From the NCBI GenBank assembly GCA_005884825.1, contig VAZT01000729.1, forward strand, positions 1-5,837: 5,837 bases of DNA. The letters run 5' to 3'. Below, piece after piece: positions 5,009 to 5,837 of this stretch (its first letter is position 1; each line of letters begins with the position of its first letter). The notes under the pieces were generated by a model that worked only from the letters and a program-made list of their open reading frames with translations, was not told the DNA's origin and did no database searches. The stretch comes from Alphaproteobacteria bacterium (GTDB lineage: Bacteria > Pseudomonadota > Alphaproteobacteria > ATCC43930 > CGMCC-115725). The position numbers and the translations under genes are program-made.

Positions 5009-5758
5009 TTAGCCGCCTCTGAATGGTAAACTTGCCAGCCATCCTGCCACTACAGCGGTCAGTACTGCAATCGCGCCGTAGAACCCGGGCTGGCGCGTGG
5101 AGAATTCGAATACCGCCGCGTCGACCCCTACCTTAGAGACAACCAGCGGGGTCGTCTGCCCGCTGACAATGTCCTTATCGCGGACCAGGAAGATCTCGAC
5201 GAGATAGGTCCCGGTCGGGACATTCGAGGGAAATGTGATCGTCGTGCGAAACAACCGTTCGCCAAGGAAATCGACTTTACCCGTACGCTCCACGAACAGC
5301 CCCGCCTCTTGCTGGGTGCGTTCGAGCGCGGTGCGGAACGCGTCGACGACAACCGATGGCGCGGGTGTCGAGGCCGCCAGCTTCAGGTTGGCTATCCCGA
5401 GACGGTAGAAGCCCGCAGCCGCCGGTGAGAGAATGTCGGTCATCGGCCGGCTCGCGGCGACAGCATAGAAGCTGGGCAAATTAGCGAAAGTCACTTGCTG
5501 GGTGTTGACCCAGATGCCGGCAACGCGGCTCTTCCGCCGGACCGTCATCTCGCGCTCGGGACCGCGCACGGCGACGATGACGTCCCCGGGACCGTCGGTC
5601 GCACCGAACAGCACGACGGAGGCGCCGGTGAATCCGGTCGTGATCGCGATCAGGTGACTAGTGAGGTCCGCGACGAGCCCCTCGGCCCGCGCCGCCGATC
5701 CCCAACCCAATAGCGAAAGGACCAGCAGGGCGCCGAGGGAACCGCGCCCTCGCTTCAT
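5009..5758 (-). CDS. TIGR02186 family membrane-anchored envelope protein
   Basis: This is a complete 249-residue member of the alphaproteobacterial transmembrane family TIGR02186 (Pfam Alph_Pro_TM), whose function is not established. A signal peptide (basic KRGR, hydrophobic core, ARA cleavage site before E26) precedes a predicted periplasmic domain. Family-like segments are LVADLTSHLIAITTGFTGA (28-46), VLFGATDGPGDVIVAVRGP, AGIWVNTQQVTFANLPSFYA, FLGERLFRTTITFP and GTYLVEIFLVRD. A C-terminal membrane helix (about 228-246) anchors it, leaving a very short tail. The ATG overlaps the stop of the upstream permease (ATGA) and is preceded by a strong GGAGAGAGG ribosome site, so the two are translationally coupled and probably act together at the inner membrane. 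A role in sulfite or sulfur-anion export is inferred from this pairing only. Confidence 0.92.
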   Translation of the reverse strand: MKRGRGSLGALLVLSLLGWGSAARAEGLVADLTSHLIAITTGFTGASVVLFGATDGPGDVIVAVRGPEREMTVRRKSRVAGIWVNTQQVTFANLPSFYAVAASRPMTDILSPAAAGFYRLGIANLKLAASTPAPSVVVDAFRTALERTQQEAGLFVERTGKVDFLGERLFRTTITFPSNVPTGTYLVEIFLVRDKDIVSGQTTPLVVSKVGVDAAVFEFSTRQPGFYGAIAVLTAVVAGWLASLPFRGG

Positions 5759-5837
5759 CCTCTCTCCGAAGCGATCGAATAGAGGTCGGCCGGTTGCACC
5801 GTCATGTCAAAGGCCAGCTTCGCGGCGACCGCGAGCA
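5755..5837 (-). CDS. C-terminal end of a TauE/SafE (TSUP) sulfite-exporter-type permease
   Basis: The last 26 codons before the TGA at 5755-5757 read LAVAAKLAFDM then QPADLYSIASERG. The end of a membrane helix followed by a PADLYS-like tail matches how TauE/SafE (TSUP) permeases end, and these permeases commonly precede TIGR02186 genes. The family exports sulfite, sulfoacetate or related anions across the inner membrane. The stop overlaps the next start as ATGA. The call is made from a short fragment and from context. Confidence 0.65.
   Translation of the reverse strand, partial: LAVAAKLAFDMTVQPADLYSIASERG

Overview
This window is GC-rich chromosomal DNA from an alphaproteobacterium, most likely Rhodospirillales or a near relative. 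The assignment rests on the proteins: a MucR/Ros-type zinc-finger regulator, an alphaproteobacterial Fur without the usual CxxC pair, an OlsB-like GNAT followed by a PlsC/OlsA acyltransferase, and the alphaproteobacteria-associated TIGR02186 membrane protein behind a TauE/SafE permease. I see no mobile element, tRNA, rRNA or CRISPR.

Every gene I accept lies on the minus strand, so transcription runs from high to low coordinates. The order is: end of a TauE/SafE permease (5755-5837), TIGR02186 protein (5009-5758), universal stress protein (4497-4973), NfuA-type Fe-S scaffold (3921-4402, frame-broken), TsaB (3153-3842), RimI (2672-3118, abnormal C-terminus), MucR regulator (2159-2575), Fur (1616-2047), OlsB-like GNAT (349-1509, frame-broken) and PlsC/OlsA (1-749, runs off the left edge). 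No gap exceeds about 110 bases, apart from the degraded rimI tail and mucR leader (2576-2770). The genes cover Fe-S cluster delivery (nfuA), tRNA t6A synthesis (tsaB), ribosomal protein acetylation (rimI), regulation (mucR, fur), membrane lipid acylation (olsB/plsC) and a putative sulfur-anion transport pair.

The most striking feature is a run of frame damage. nfuA begins with a perfect family N-terminus in one frame and continues in another, with about 30 residues missing. olsB is normal up to its LPPLIKGY motif, loses about 30 residues, and its expected C-terminus (KYSRHYER) reappears one frame away. rimI loses its C-terminal strands at a repeat-rich palindrome. tsaB looks one C short in a homopolymer just before its end. 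TIGR02186, uspA, mucR, fur and the visible part of plsC look intact. This could be real gene decay by short deletions, or sequence/assembly error; the sequence alone cannot decide. I did not find a clearly new biological system here.
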